Part shown: positions 10,054 through 20,330 of the stretch, piece after piece
How the letters are laid out: each line of letters begins with the position of its first letter
Numbering within the stretch: position 1 is the stretch's first letter
Assembly: GCF_006539985.1 (NCBI RefSeq)
Contig: NZ_BJOB01000028.1
Location: 1-32,938, forward strand
DNA: 32,938 bases
Source of the DNA: Kurthia gibsonii
GTDB lineage: Bacteria; Bacillota; Bacilli; Bacillales_A; Planococcaceae
Direction of reading: 5' to 3'
Notes under the pieces: model-generated
Seen by the model: only the letters and a program-made list of their open reading frames with translations
The model's database searches: none
Told to the model about the DNA's origin: nothing
Made by a program: the position numbers and the translations under genes

Positions 10054-10776
10054 ATGTCAAATCATCCCATGAAAAAACTGTTCCCGGAATCATTAAAAAA
10101 TTCGAAAGTGAAAATTGTTTTTACAACTCTTTCACTGATGATTGCGTTTGTAGTAGCTGCAGTATTTGGCTCTACAACTAATGAACAGGTAAGTAACACA
10201 GAAGCGAAATTAACGACTTCAAATACATCAGTAGATGCAAATCGTTTTGCAGGTGAAAAAATTGCGACAGTTGCATCTAAGAAATACAGAACAACAGCAG
10301 CATTAAATATGCGTAAAGGTGCAAGTACAAAATTTAAGCACATTGCGGTATTACCAAAAGGTGCTACAGTCACATATGTAAGTAAAAAAGGTGGCTGGTA
10401 TAAAGTTTCGTATAAAGGTAAAAAAGGTTATGTATCATCAAAATATTTAAGCCGTACGAAAAAAGCATCAGGTTCAAATTATAGTTCAGGTCGTACAATG
10501 TATGTAGAAGCAACAGCCTATACAGCATATTGCTACGGATGTTCAGGTATTACAGCAACAGGCATCAACCTGCGTAAAAATCCGAATAGGAAAGTAATCG
10601 CAGTTGATCCTCGTGTCATTCCTTTAGGTTCTAAAGTATATGTACAAGGTTATGGTGTAGCGATTGCAGGAGATACAGGTGGCGCAATTCGCGGTAACCG
10701 TATTGATGTATTCTTAAAATCAAAAACAGCGATGCGTAACTGGGGTCGCCGTACAGTGAAAATTACTGTATTATAA
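10054..10776 (+). CDS. SH3b-3D domain cell-wall protein (YabE position)
   Basis: This is a 240-residue secreted or membrane-anchored wall protein. Residues about 18-42 form a hydrophobic segment after a basic start (signal peptide or anchor). About 80-135 form a bacterial SH3 domain (AALNMRKGASTKFKHIAVL...GWYKV...GYVSSKYL), likely binding peptidoglycan. About 150-240 form a 3D domain, with the three conserved aspartates in AVDPRVIPLG, AGDTGGAI and IDVFL. 3D domains resemble lytic transglycosylase folds and occur in YabE, YocH and Rpf-like muralytic proteins. It occupies the yabE locus, but Bacillus YabE carries DUF348 and G5 domains rather than SH3b, so I give no symbol. It is a likely peptidoglycan remodelling factor with a consensus promoter and its own terminator. 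Confidence 0.88.
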   Translation: MSNHPMKKLFPESLKNSKVKIVFTTLSLMIAFVVAAVFGSTTNEQVSNTEAKLTTSNTSVDANRFAGEKIATVASKKYRTTAALNMRKGASTKFKHIAVLPKGATVTYVSKKGGWYKVSYKGKKGYVSSKYLSRTKKASGSNYSSGRTMYVEATAYTAYCYGCSGITATGINLRKNPNRKVIAVDPRVIPLGSKVYVQGYGVAIAGDTGGAIRGNRIDVFLKSKTAMRNWGRRTVKITVL

Positions 10777-10781
10777 ATAGT

Positions 10782-10822
10782 AAAGAGGGAAGCATAGATA
10801 TAATATGCCCCCTCTTTTTTTT
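10782..10822 (+). terminator. intrinsic terminator after the SH3b-3D gene
   Basis: The stem AAAGAGGG...CCCTCTTT has an inner GCAT/ATGC helix and is followed by eight T residues. It begins 6 bases after the stop codon. Confidence 0.9.
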
Positions 10823-10858
10823 GAGAAAAACGCATATTTTCACTATAGTTCAACTTCG

Positions 10859-10866
10859 TGTATAAT
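10859..10866 (+). promoter_or_regulatory. candidate -10 element of rnmV
   Basis: TGTATAAT contains a perfect TATAAT (10861-10866) about 43 bases before the rnmV start. The -35 region (TTTTCA) is weak. Confidence 0.5.
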
Positions 10867-10908
10867 AGGAATATTGCAAACTGAGATGAAAAGAGGATTT
10901 GAACGTAC

Positions 10909-12346
<1,438 letters not shown>

Positions 12347-12377
12347 AAAAAAATATAGAAAATCATATAAAAAAGAA

Positions 12378-12406
12378 TTGACATAAGAATTGCTGCTTGA
12401 TAAAAT
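12378..12406 (+). promoter_or_regulatory. veg upstream promoter
   Basis: TTGACA (12378-12383), a 17-base spacer and TAAAAT (12401-12406), with an extended TGA just before the -10. A perfect -35 plus a 5/6 -10 indicates a strong sigma-A promoter. Confidence 0.85.
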
Positions 12407-12419
12407 ATTTATTTATGTA

Positions 12420-12448
12420 TTGACAAACGTAGGTATTTTTGCTATGCT
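12420..12448 (+). promoter_or_regulatory. veg downstream promoter
   Basis: A second perfect TTGACA (12420-12425), a 17-base spacer and TATGCT (12443-12448), placed 42 bases after the first. Tandem veg promoters are known in B. subtilis, so the arrangement appears conserved. The -10 is 4/6. Confidence 0.7.
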
Positions 12449-12472
12449 TGTATCTAGTGAGGTGTAAGCGAA

Positions 12473-12733
12473 ATGCCAAAAACATTAGCCGACATTAAAA
12501 AGTCGTTAGATTGTCATTTGGGTAAACGTCTGCAATTAAGAGCAAACGGTGGACGCAAGAAGACCATTGAGCGCGTTGGAACATTACGTGAGACTTATCG
12601 CGCAGTATTTGTAGTGGACTTAGATCAAGATGAAAATGCGTTTGAACGCGTTTCATACAGCTATACAGATATTTTGACAGAGGCAGTAGAAATTACATTC
12701 GATGAAGAACCTAAAACTGCAGTAATTGATTAG
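12473..12733 (+). CDS. veg: Veg protein
   Basis: This 86-residue protein is nearly the same as Bacillus Veg ([20 protein letters not shown]...). It is a highly expressed small protein with a KOW/SH3-like fold, reported to stimulate biofilm matrix genes by acting against the repressor SinR. The SD is GTGAGGTG at 12457-12464. It is transcribed alone, from two strong promoters to its own terminator. In spore formers an SASP gene (sspF) follows; none is present here. Confidence 0.96.
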   Translation: MPKTLADIKKSLDCHLGKRLQLRANGGRKKTIERVGTLRETYRAVFVVDLDQDENAFERVSYSYTDILTEAVEITFDEEPKTAVID

Positions 12734-12758
12734 TATTTATAATTTTTATGATTTTTTG

Positions 12759-12791
12759 AACACTTATCTTATAACTAGATAAGTGTTTTTG
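12759..12791 (+). terminator. intrinsic terminator of veg
   Basis: An 11-bp perfect stem AACACTTATCT/AGATAAGTGTT with a 7-base loop runs into TTTTTG. Confidence 0.92.
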
Positions 12792-12831
12792 TTATGACAA
12801 ATTTCTAACTCTCCTACTTATGTGGTAGTTA

Positions 12832-12840
12832 TGATAAAAT
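12832..12840 (+). promoter_or_regulatory. extended -10 promoter of ispE
   Basis: TGATAAAAT fits an extended -10 with 5/6 in the hexamer, 59 bases before the ispE ATG. No clear -35 is present. Confidence 0.5.
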
Positions 12841-12899
12841 ATAAAACAGTAATCAAATGAGCGAAATTCGCAACAAGGAAAGAAGTGGAGGATCTTTAT

Positions 12900-13766
12900 A
12901 TGCTTTATGTAAAAGCACCCGCTAAGATTAACTTAACATTAGATGTTTTAAATAAGCGTCCTGATGGCTATCATGAGGTAGAAATGATTATGACAACGGT
13001 AGATTTAGCCGATCGTATTGGACTAGAATTACGTGAAGATGATGCGATTCATATTTATTCTTCAAATAACTTTGTACCAAATGATCATCGTAATTTAGCT
13101 TATCAAGCAGCAGCTATTTTAAAAGAACGTTTTAAGATTCGAGAAGGCGTAAATATTACAATTGATAAACAAGTACCGATTGCAGCTGGTTTAGCAGGTG
13201 GTAGTAGTGACGCAGCAGCTACATTAAAGGGTTTAAATAATTTATGGAATTTACAGCTTACATTAGATGAAATTGCAGAAATCGGTTCAGAAATCGGCTC
13301 AGATGTTCCATATTGTGTATATGGGGGGACAGCTATTGCAAGAGGTCGTGGTGAAAAGATTGAGCGTATTGAGGCGCCACCGAATTGTTGGGTTGTATTA
13401 GCGAAGCCATCAATTGGCGTTTCAACAGGTTCAGTATATGGTGATTTACAATTAGATTCGATTGAGCATCCAGATACACAGAGAATGAGGGATGCGATTG
13501 CAAATGGTAGTTATGAAGAAATGTGCGCGAGTGTGGGGAATGTTTTAGAGAGCGTTACATTAAAGCTTCATCCAGAAGTATCGAGCATTAAGGAACAAAT
13601 GAAGCGTTTTGGTGCAGATGCGGTATTGATGAGTGGAAGTGGCCCGACAGTATTTGGACTTGTATCAAATGAAACGCGTACAACACGCATTGTAAATGGT
13701 TTAAGAGGTTTTTGTGACGAAGTATATGCGATACGAATGTTAGGCGAACGCGAGTCGCTTGATTAA
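12900..13766 (+). CDS. ispE: 4-diphosphocytidyl-2-C-methyl-D-erythritol kinase
   Basis: IspE is the ATP-dependent GHMP kinase step of the MEP isoprenoid pathway. The N-terminal [12 protein letters not shown] and the GHMP ATP-binding loop [17 protein letters not shown] (residues about 93-109) are clear, as is the C-terminal [11 protein letters not shown] motif. ATG 12900 gives 288 residues and has GTGGAGG at 12885-12891; a GTG at 12885 overlaps that SD and is rejected. The order veg-ispE-purR is that of Bacillus with sspF removed. Confidence 0.96.
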   Translation: MLYVKAPAKINLTLDVLNKRPDGYHEVEMIMTTVDLADRIGLELREDDAIHIYSSNNFVPNDHRNLAYQAAAILKERFKIREGVNITIDKQVPIAAGLAGGSSDAAATLKGLNNLWNLQLTLDEIAEIGSEIGSDVPYCVYGGTAIARGRGEKIERIEAPPNCWVVLAKPSIGVSTGSVYGDLQLDSIEHPDTQRMRDAIANGSYEEMCASVGNVLESVTLKLHPEVSSIKEQMKRFGADAVLMSGSGPTVFGLVSNETRTTRIVNGLRGFCDEVYAIRMLGERESLD

Positions 13767-13822
13767 AGGCGTATGTTTATGGTAGATTTTGTATAGAATA
13801 TTCGTGTTCAGGAGTGAATCAC

Positions 13823-14650
13823 ATGAAATGGAAGCGTAGTGAGCGTCTTGTAGATATGACGCATTATTTAATGGAGCATCCACAACAACTAATTCCACTT
13901 ACTTTCTTTGCGGAATCATATCAATCGGCTAAATCTTCAATTAGTGAAGACTTAACGATTGTGAAAGAAACGTTTGAAGAAAGAGGAATTGGTTTATTGG
14001 TAACTGTTCCAGGAGCAGCTGGTGGCGTAAAGTATATTCCAAAAGTGCCAGATACAGCAGTAAAGAAGATTATTGAAGAATTAAAACAAGAATTAGGGCA
14101 TTCGGATCGTTTATTACCGGGTGGCTATCTGTTTATGACAGATTTATTGGGCAATCCAGATTTGATGAATCGTGTAGGGAAAGTATTTGCATCTGCATTT
14201 TGTGACCAAAAAATCGATGTTATTATGACAGTAGCAACAAAAGGTATTTCGATTGCTCATGCAATTGCACGACACTTGAACGTACCTGTTGTTGTCGTAC
14301 GACGTGATAATAAGGTGACAGAAGGTTCTACAGTAAGCATTAACTATGTATCGGGGTCTTCTCGTCGTATTCAAACGATGGTATTATCAAAACGTAGTAT
14401 GCAGAGCGGTCAACGCGTACTTATTACAGATGACTTCATGAAAGTTGGCGGTACGATGAATGGTATGAAGAATCTTTTAGAAGAATTCGACTGTACATTA
14501 GCAGGGTGTGCTGTGTTAGTTGAAGCAGAGCATCCGGATGAGCGTTTAGTCGAAGATTACTATTCACTTGTGAAGCTAAAAGAAGTGAATGAAAAAGACC
14601 GTACAATTGTTTTAACAGAGGGAAATTACTTTACGAAGGGTGGAAATTAG
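13823..14650 (+). CDS. purR: purine operon repressor PurR
   Basis: PurR represses purine synthesis genes and responds to PRPP. The 275-residue protein has a winged-helix N-terminus (about 1-70, [19 protein letters not shown]) and a phosphoribosyltransferase-like effector domain. The PRPP loop is [14 protein letters not shown] at about 199-212. ATG 13823 has AGGAGTG at 13811-13817; GTG 13814 lies within that SD. ridA follows after one base, so the two are one operon. I could not make out a convincing PurBox pair upstream, so autoregulation cannot be judged. Confidence 0.96.
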   Translation: MKWKRSERLVDMTHYLMEHPQQLIPLTFFAESYQSAKSSISEDLTIVKETFEERGIGLLVTVPGAAGGVKYIPKVPDTAVKKIIEELKQELGHSDRLLPGGYLFMTDLLGNPDLMNRVGKVFASAFCDQKIDVIMTVATKGISIAHAIARHLNVPVVVVRRDNKVTEGSTVSINYVSGSSRRIQTMVLSKRSMQSGQRVLITDDFMKVGGTMNGMKNLLEEFDCTLAGCAVLVEAEHPDERLVEDYYSLVKLKEVNEKDRTIVLTEGNYFTKGGN

Positions 14651-14651
14651 G

Positions 14652-15023
14652 GTGAAAGAAGTTTCGACAACAAAGGCTCCAGCAGCGATTGGACCATATG
14701 TACAAGGTATGATTGTAAACAATATGTTTTACAGTTCAGGTCAAATTCCATTAACTGCAGAAGGTGTTATGGTTGAAGGTGACATTGTCGCACAAACACA
14801 ACAAGTTTTTGAAAACTTAAAAGCAGTACTTGCAGAAGCAGGTACATCATTAGATCGTGTTGTAAAAACAACTGTTTTTATGGCAGACATGAATGATTTT
14901 GCAGAAATGAATGTGATTTATGCAAACTATTTTGGAGAGCATAAACCAGCACGTAGCGCAGTAGAAGTAGCACGCCTACCAAAAGATGCGCGTATTGAAA
15001 TTGAAGTAATCGCATTAGTATAA
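14652..15023 (+). CDS. ridA: RidA family enamine/imine deaminase
   Basis: RidA (YabJ) hydrolyses reactive enamine/imine intermediates produced by PLP enzymes such as threonine dehydratase. The 123-residue protein carries the family pattern [10 protein letters not shown] near the N-terminus, YSSGQIPLT, and [21 protein letters not shown], which holds the catalytic Arg. GTG 14652 is preferred, with AAGGGTGG at 14636-14643 inside the purR end; GTG 14640 is too close to that SD. The purR-ridA-spoVG order is that of Bacillus. Confidence 0.94.
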   Translation: MKEVSTTKAPAAIGPYVQGMIVNNMFYSSGQIPLTAEGVMVEGDIVAQTQQVFENLKAVLAEAGTSLDRVVKTTVFMADMNDFAEMNVIYANYFGEHKPARSAVEVARLPKDARIEIEVIALV

Positions 15024-15034
15024 TCTTATAAAAT

Positions 15035-15077
15035 AAAGTACTTCTTAGTATTCTTTTATACTAAGAGGTGCTTTTTT
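15035..15077 (+). terminator. intrinsic terminator of purR-ridA
   Basis: A stem of about 17 bp with minor mismatches (AAGTACTTCTTAGTAT with ATACTAAGAGGTGCTT) ends in TTTTTT. It isolates ridA from spoVG. Confidence 0.88.
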
Positions 15078-15159
15078 GATTTAAAAAACCAAATAAATGA
15101 ACTTTTCGACATATATTTCTTTTATACATAAAATAAATTCTAAAAATTTAAAAAAGTAA

Positions 15160-15188
15160 GAAGGAATTGGGTAATTTTTGAAGAATAA
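15160..15188 (+). promoter_or_regulatory. sigma-H type promoter of spoVG
   Basis: GAAGGAATT (15160-15168) fits the sigma-H -35 RNAGGAWWW at every position. GAAGAATAA (15180-15188) fits the -10 RNNGAATWW at every position. The spacer is 11 bases, as I recall for B. subtilis spoVG. An 80-base very AT-rich stretch (15078-15158) lies upstream, resembling the AbrB-bound region of the Bacillus gene. The consensus is known; its use here is inference. Confidence 0.7.
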
Positions 15189-15238
15189 AGAAAGTGGATA
15201 AGATTAGCTATGCAACTAAGATGAGAGGTGGTGAAAAA

Positions 15239-15535
15239 ATGGAAGTTACAGATGTGAGATTGCGCCGTGTTCAAACAGACGGCCGTATGAGAGCAATCGC
15301 TTCCATCACACTGGACAACGAATTCGTCGTACATGATATTCGTGTAATCGATGGGAATACAGGGTTATTCGTAGCAATGCCAAGTAAACGTACGCCAGAT
15401 GGTGAGTTCCGAGATATTGCACATCCAATTAACTCTGGTACAAGAACAAAGATTCAAGAATCAGTGTTAAAAGCTTACGAGGAATCAAGCGAGGAAGAAG
15501 CTGTTGTACTAAATGAAGTCGAAGTTGAAGTATAA
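15239..15535 (+). CDS. spoVG: RNA-binding regulator SpoVG
   Basis: SpoVG is a small DNA/RNA-binding regulator found in sporing and non-sporing Firmicutes (in Listeria and Staphylococcus it affects virulence and envelope traits). The 98-residue protein begins [32 protein letters not shown] (split over its first 32 residues) and contains [18 protein letters not shown]. The acidic C-terminus ([18 protein letters not shown]) is typical. ATG 15239 has AGAGGTGGTG at 15224-15233; a longer in-frame start at 15194 lacks an SD. Confidence 0.96.
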   Translation: MEVTDVRLRRVQTDGRMRAIASITLDNEFVVHDIRVIDGNTGLFVAMPSKRTPDGEFRDIAHPINSGTRTKIQESVLKAYEESSEEEAVVLNEVEVEV

Positions 15536-15547
15536 GACGTAAGCGCG

Positions 15548-15583
15548 GAGCCACCTAATTCACCATAGGCAGGCTCTTTTTTT
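15548..15583 (+). terminator. intrinsic terminator of spoVG
   Basis: Outer stem GAGCC/GGCTC and inner stem CCTA/TAGG are followed by seven T residues, beginning 13 bases after the stop. Confidence 0.85.
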
Positions 15584-15586
15584 ATG

Positions 15587-15640
15587 GGGAAAATAATAAA
15601 GAGATTTCGGTATAGTGTATCAAACAACCGAAATCTCTTT
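15587..15640 (-). terminator. intrinsic terminator of the nadBCA operon
   Basis: A perfect 13-bp stem (15598-15610 with 15628-15640) starts 4 bases beyond the nadA stop. On the minus strand it is followed by a T-rich run (TTATTATTTT). It stands back to back with the spoVG terminator. Confidence 0.88.
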
Positions 15641-15643
15641 AAT

Positions 15644-16738
15644 TTACGTGTTTTGTAACATGCGTTCTAGCGACTGTAAGGCATACTTCGTCGTTTCATC
15701 ATCTACTGTAATTTGATGCATCGTCTCACCTGCAACGACTTGATCTAATTGCCAAAGTAGATGCGGTAAGTCGATTCGGTTCATTGTTAAACAAGGACAC
15801 ATATTTTCATTTAATGAGATGATGTGTCGCTCAGGATATTGTTTGATGATTCGTTTGACTAAATTCATCTCTGTTCCAATTGCGAAACTTATATGGGGAT
15901 CAGCCTGTGCAATTGTATCAATAATATATTTTGTTGAACCAGCGTCATCAGAAGCTTGTACGACTTCATGGCTGCATTCTGGATGAACAATCACTTTCAT
16001 GTCAGGATAATTTTTGCGTACTTGTTCAATGTGTTGAACAGTAAATCCTTCATGCACAGAGCAATGTCCTTTCCATAAGATAACAAGGATATCTTGTTTG
16101 TCGCCTTCAAAAATTAGATTACGTTTAATTGGATCCCAAATTGCCATTTGTTCTAGTGGGATACCCAAGTCGAACGCAGTATTTCGACCAAGATGTTGAT
16201 CTGGTAAAAAGAATAGACGTCGTTTTTGTGTAAATGCCCATTCGACCATTTTTTTAGCATTTGAAGAAGTCACACAAGCTCCACCGTGACGACCTGTAAA
16301 TTCTTTAATGGCGGCAGTTGAGTTCACATATGTTAATGGGATAATCGTATCACCAAAAATCTCCTGTAAAACATCCCAAGCCTGTTCGGTTTGATGAATG
16401 TTTGCCATATCAGCCATTGAACATCCCGCCCGTAAATCCGGTAGGTAAACACGCTGATGTGCTGACGTCAACATGTCAGCTGTTTCTGCCATAAAATGTA
16501 CGCCGCAAAAGACAATATGCTCCGCTTCTGTATTTGCTGCACATATTTGAGCTAGTTGTAAAGAATCTCCTGTCACATCAGCAAACTGAATTACTTCATC
16601 TTTTTGATAATGATGCCCTGGAATTAAAAGCTTTGTACCAAGTTCTTTTTTAATGTTATGAATACGATTTTCAATTTCTACAGTTGATAAAGTTAAATAT
16701 GTTTCCGGTATTTTTGAGATTTGTGTTAGTAAATTCAC
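15644..16738 (-). CDS. nadA: quinolinate synthase
   Basis: NadA condenses iminoaspartate (from NadB) with dihydroxyacetone phosphate to quinolinate, using a [4Fe-4S] cluster. The 364-residue protein has candidate cluster cysteines at 106 (AGCSMAD), 226 (KGHCSVHE) and 316 (MCPCLTMN), matching the three essential Bacillus cysteines with an offset of four. It starts with GTG, two bases after the nadC stop, with GAAAGGAG inside nadC, so translation is tightly coupled. It is last in the leftward nadB-nadC-nadA operon. Confidence 0.96.
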   Translation of the reverse strand: MNLLTQISKIPETYLTLSTVEIENRIHNIKKELGTKLLIPGHHYQKDEVIQFADVTGDSLQLAQICAANTEAEHIVFCGVHFMAETADMLTSAHQRVYLPDLRAGCSMADMANIHQTEQAWDVLQEIFGDTIIPLTYVNSTAAIKEFTGRHGGACVTSSNAKKMVEWAFTQKRRLFFLPDQHLGRNTAFDLGIPLEQMAIWDPIKRNLIFEGDKQDILVILWKGHCSVHEGFTVQHIEQVRKNYPDMKVIVHPECSHEVVQASDDAGSTKYIIDTIAQADPHISFAIGTEMNLVKRIIKQYPERHIISLNENMCPCLTMNRIDLPHLLWQLDQVVAGETMHQITVDDETTKYALQSLERMLQNT

Positions 16739-16740
16739 GT

Positions 16741-17586
16741 TTAAACTCCTTTCAATTGAACGAGTGCGCTCATATCTAATGAATGAATCGAATGTGTTAA
16801 TGCTCCGAGTGAGATGTAATGTATTTCAGTAGCTGCATATTCAGGTAAGGTATCAAGCGTAATACTGCCAGAAGCTTCCGTTATGATGTGAGGTGGAATA
16901 AGTGGTAACCACGACTCAATTTCCTCTGGTGTACGATTATCAAGTAGTAGAAGATCGACACCTGCTTCAATCGCTTCAATTAATTGTTCCTTTGTTTCGA
17001 CTTCGACTTCAATTTTGGTTGTGTGACCTAATTGTTGTTTCACATGGTTCACAGCTTTTGAAATGCTCCCGGCAAATTCAATATGGTTATCTTTTAACAT
17101 GACACAGTCATACAGTCCGTTGCGATGGTTAAAGCCGCCTCCTACACGTACAGCATATTTTTCAAACATACGTAAGCCAGGTGTTGTTTTACGTGTGTCA
17201 CAAATACGTGTACGCGAATTTGTAGTTGCGGCTACTGCTAGAGCTGTTTTGGTGGAAATCGCTGACATACGCTGAATTAGATTCAAAATGACGCGCTCTC
17301 CACTGAGAAGTGTTCGAATAGGTCCTTCAATACGTGCAATTAAATCACCTTTTTGAATTGCTGTACTATCTTGAATCAATTCATGAACTTGAATTGATTC
17401 ATCGGTTAGTAATTGAAAACCGATTTGAATAATTTTTTCGCCACAAAAGATCCCATCTTCCTTTGCGTAAAGTGAAAATTCACCTCTCTGTTTCTCATCG
17501 AATAGTAATTCGGAAGATAGATCTGTATCACCGATGTCTTCATTGAAAAATTCCGTAAGTTGTTGCTTGAGTTTGAGTAAATTCAT
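16741..17586 (-). CDS. nadC: nicotinate-nucleotide pyrophosphorylase (carboxylating)
   Basis: NadC (quinolinate phosphoribosyltransferase) converts quinolinate and PRPP to nicotinate mononucleotide. The 281-residue protein shows [39 protein letters not shown] (arginine-rich substrate site) and MLKDNHIE. The ATG at 17586 has AGGGGGA upstream on the minus strand and begins [10 protein letters not shown], like Bacillus NadC. It lies 47 bases inside the nadB 3' end, a large overlap that implies coupling. Confidence 0.96.
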   Translation of the reverse strand: MNLLKLKQQLTEFFNEDIGDTDLSSELLFDEKQRGEFSLYAKEDGIFCGEKIIQIGFQLLTDESIQVHELIQDSTAIQKGDLIARIEGPIRTLLSGERVILNLIQRMSAISTKTALAVAATTNSRTRICDTRKTTPGLRMFEKYAVRVGGGFNHRNGLYDCVMLKDNHIEFAGSISKAVNHVKQQLGHTTKIEVEVETKEQLIEAIEAGVDLLLLDNRTPEEIESWLPLIPPHIITEASGSITLDTLPEYAATEIHYISLGALTHSIHSLDMSALVQLKGV

Positions 17587-19111
17587 ACCATGTCCCCCTA
17601 TAAATTGGCTGGTCTTTTTGTTGAATAAATAATGTTTGTGTTAAAGAATTATCACTTTGTGGATAGTCACTTCGAATATGTCCCCCACGCGATTCTTTTC
17701 TTACAAGGGCAGCTTGTACAATTAATTGAGCAGTTATGTGCATAAAATAATGTTCTATATCTAGCTGCGTCAAGTGGCGAACATCTTGTAGAAGTGGTTG
17801 TTGTAACTGCGTGCTTAATTGATTTAAATCATGTTCATTTCGAATAATACCTACTGTATGCATCATATGTTGTTGCAATACACTCGGTGTCATGAGTGAT
17901 GGAAGTTGCTTCTTCTTTGTTGTAATCGCATTTTCTGTGTAGTCAATCTCGCGTGATGTATGTAAGTGCTTCGCTAAACGTTTTCCAAAAGCTAACCCTT
18001 CTAATAGAGAATTACTAGCTAATCGATTTGCACCGTGGATGCCATTACAAGCAACTTCCCCAATTGCATACAATCCGGGCAACGATGTTTCACTGTTTAC
18101 ATTAGTCATAATTCCACCCATTAAAAAATGACTTCCTACAGTAATCGGAATACGTTGAGTTTCTATAGAAATGTTCAAATCACTACATTTTTTAGCGATG
18201 CTCGGAAATTGAGTTGTGAAATTTTCAACGCATGAAATATCTAAAAAAACGGTATGTCCTTGTTTTATTTGATCGTAAACTGCTTTTGCTGTAATGTGTC
18301 GCGGTGCTAAATCACGTTGTGGATGATCTTCCATAAAATAATGTTGCTGTTCATTAACGAAACGTGCACCAGCACCTCTCACAGCTTCTGATACAAGACC
18401 ATGCGTCTTTCCTTCATGGAAAAGTAGCGTAGGATGAAATTGAATAAATTCTAAATCAGCTACAGTTGCACCAGCCAAGTAAGCCAAAGCAATTCCATCG
18501 CCAAAGCTATTTTCGCAATTTGAAGTTTGCGGGTACAGTGATCCAATGCCTCCTGTTGCTAGAATGACAGCTTCACCTGTGTAACGACATAATGCACCCT
18601 CCACATTCTTTGTATAAACACCGATTACACGTTGTTCTGGATTCTTAATTAATTGAATGGCACATTCTTGTTCATGCACGATGACGTTTGATGGGAGTGT
18701 TTTGTATAAAAATTCAATTGTATTTTTGCCTGTCGCATCACCGCCACTATGGATAATTCTGTGATGTGAATGGGCGCCTTCTAAACCAAGTGAAATCTCA
18801 CCATTGCTTGTCCGGTCTACAGGTAAACCAGCTTGAATTAATTCTTTCGTAGCGATGTGACCTTCTCTTACGAGGAGTTGTACCATCTCATGATTCGTAT
18901 GATTAACACCTGCTTCATGTGTATCTTGTTCATGTGAGGAGAAGGAGTCTTCATGATGCCAAACCGTTGCAATGCCACCTTGTGCATAATAAGAACTGCT
19001 TTCATAAATTTCTCTTTTTGTAATGAGGTGAATTGTTTTATGAGAGGGTAATAGGCGGGCGCATTGAAGTGCGGCAATCCCACTACCGATAATCAAAATA
19101 TGATTTTTCAT
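17540..19111 (-). CDS. nadB: L-aspartate oxidase
   Basis: NadB oxidises L-aspartate to iminoaspartate with FAD, the first step of de novo NAD synthesis. The 523-residue flavoprotein has the Rossmann motif IIGSGIAALQCARLL at residues 7-21, SSSYYAQGGIATVW, the fumarate-reductase-like EFIQFHPTLL, and the HGANRLASNSLLEGLAFGKR flavin motif. The start has only a modest SD (AGAAGG, spacing about 9). It is the first gene of the leftward operon and is divergent from nifS with about 91 bases between them, where in Bacillus the NadR repressor acts. Confidence 0.96.
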   Translation of the reverse strand: MKNHILIIGSGIAALQCARLLPSHKTIHLITKREIYESSSYYAQGGIATVWHHEDSFSSHEQDTHEAGVNHTNHEMVQLLVREGHIATKELIQAGLPVDRTSNGEISLGLEGAHSHHRIIHSGGDATGKNTIEFLYKTLPSNVIVHEQECAIQLIKNPEQRVIGVYTKNVEGALCRYTGEAVILATGGIGSLYPQTSNCENSFGDGIALAYLAGATVADLEFIQFHPTLLFHEGKTHGLVSEAVRGAGARFVNEQQHYFMEDHPQRDLAPRHITAKAVYDQIKQGHTVFLDISCVENFTTQFPSIAKKCSDLNISIETQRIPITVGSHFLMGGIMTNVNSETSLPGLYAIGEVACNGIHGANRLASNSLLEGLAFGKRLAKHLHTSREIDYTENAITTKKKQLPSLMTPSVLQQHMMHTVGIIRNEHDLNQLSTQLQQPLLQDVRHLTQLDIEHYFMHITAQLIVQAALVRKESRGGHIRSDYPQSDNSLTQTLFIQQKDQPIYRGTWYEFTQTQATTYGIFQ

Positions 19112-19132
19112 TTTACTTAACCTTCTTTACAG

Positions 19133-19161
19133 TTGTCTTGTCACATATATTTACATAAAAT
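19133..19161 (+). promoter_or_regulatory. candidate promoter of nifS/nadS
   Basis: TTGTCT (19133-19138), a 17-base spacer and TAAAAT (19156-19161), 4/6 and 5/6, lie 41 bases before the nifS start. The segment TGTCTTGTCACA around the -35 could be part of an operator, but I cannot assign it to a known regulator. Confidence 0.5.
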
Positions 19162-19202
19162 ATGAAATAAAACAAGTTTTGTTTATGGAAAGAGGTTTTC
19201 GT

Positions 19203-20330
19203 ATGGTGTACCTAGATTATGCTGCTACAGCGCCTATGAGCGATGAAGCCATTCGTATGTACGGGGAAGTTGCAACTACTTATTATGGAAATGCGTCTAG
19301 TTTACATGAAGCGGGTTGGTATGCGGCACAAATTTTACAACTAACAAGAGAACAAATTGCTTCAATTTTATCAGTTTCTTCAGACGGTATTTATTTTACA
19401 GGTAGTGGTACGGAAGGGAACTTAATCGCAATCCTATCCATTGTGTTAGGGCAAAAAAAAAGGCAAATTATTACGACGATGGCAGAACACACTTCTGTTC
19501 ATGCGGCGATGAATACATTGACAAGATGGGGCTATGAAGTTATCAAATTACCTTTAATGCCATGTGGACAAATTAATTTAGAAGAGTTAGAAATGCTGAT
19601 TACAGAAGATACTGCACTTATTAGTGTGCAGCATATCAATGCAGAAATTGGTGTCATTCAACCGATTGAAGCAGTATGTGAAATTGCGAAAAAATATCAA
19701 ATCCCTGTTCATACAGATTGCGTACAATCCTTTGGGAAAGTCCCTTTACATGGTATTGCTAAAATAGTCGATAGTTTGACAATTTCAGCGCATAAAATTG
19801 GTGGCCCGAAAGGAATGGGGGCAATTTATATTCATCCTAAAAGAATCATTGAACCTTTATTCCCTGGTGTGACACATGAGAAAGGGGTGCGTGGTGGGAC
19901 AGTAGATATTCCGTCTGTAGCAGCTTTTTCAGCGGCACTGAATCAGTTATTTACAAAACAAGACCTTGTAAAGTTAACACAGTTACGGTATTACATATTG
20001 TCAGAACTTCGTACATTACCGATTAAAGTAGTTGAATCGTCAAAGGAACAATACCCTGGAATTATTGGCATGATGGCGAAAGGGATGGAAGGTCAATTGA
20101 TGATGTTGGAATTAAGTGAGAAAGGTTTTTATATTTCAACAGGAAGTGCGTGTGATGTAGAGCAAGATGAAGGTACAAAAACAGTTCTTGCAATGGGTTA
20201 TACACCATCACAAGCGCGTCAGTTTTTCCGTGTATCATTACATCCTAAAAATACATTGGAAGAAATAGAAGAATTCGTAGGAGAAATGGGTAATATTATA
20301 AAAAAACATGAATTTTCTATGAACAAGTAA
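19203..20330 (+). CDS. nifS: cysteine desulfurase NifS/NadS for NadA maturation
   Basis: This is a PLP-dependent cysteine desulfurase. The nad-linked copy (NadS) in Bacillus supplies sulfur for the NadA cluster. The PLP lysine is K198 (TISAHKIGGPKG). The persulfide cysteine is C317 in STGSACDVEQ, within a flexible-loop context of the NifS type. ATG 19203 gives 375 residues (MVYLDYAATAPMSDEAI) and has AAAGAGG at 19188-19194; an upstream in-frame ATG at 19185 is rejected because it overlaps that SD. It is divergent from nadBCA, so the locus keeps the whole quinolinate pathway with its maturation enzyme. Confidence 0.94.
   Translation: MVYLDYAATAPMSDEAIRMYGEVATTYYGNASSLHEAGWYAAQILQLTREQIASILSVSSDGIYFTGSGTEGNLIAILSIVLGQKKRQIITTMAEHTSVHAAMNTLTRWGYEVIKLPLMPCGQINLEELEMLITEDTALISVQHINAEIGVIQPIEAVCEIAKKYQIPVHTDCVQSFGKVPLHGIAKIVDSLTISAHKIGGPKGMGAIYIHPKRIIEPLFPGVTHEKGVRGGTVDIPSVAAFSAALNQLFTKQDLVKLTQLRYYILSELRTLPIKVVESSKEQYPGIIGMMAKGMEGQLMMLELSEKGFYISTGSACDVEQDEGTKTVLAMGYTPSQARQFFRVSLHPKNTLEEIEEFVGEMGNIIKKHEFSMNK

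Noticed and set aside
13767-13822. PurBox in front of purR
   Set aside because: Only a vague TTCGTGTTC is visible; no CCGAAC partner at the right distance was found.
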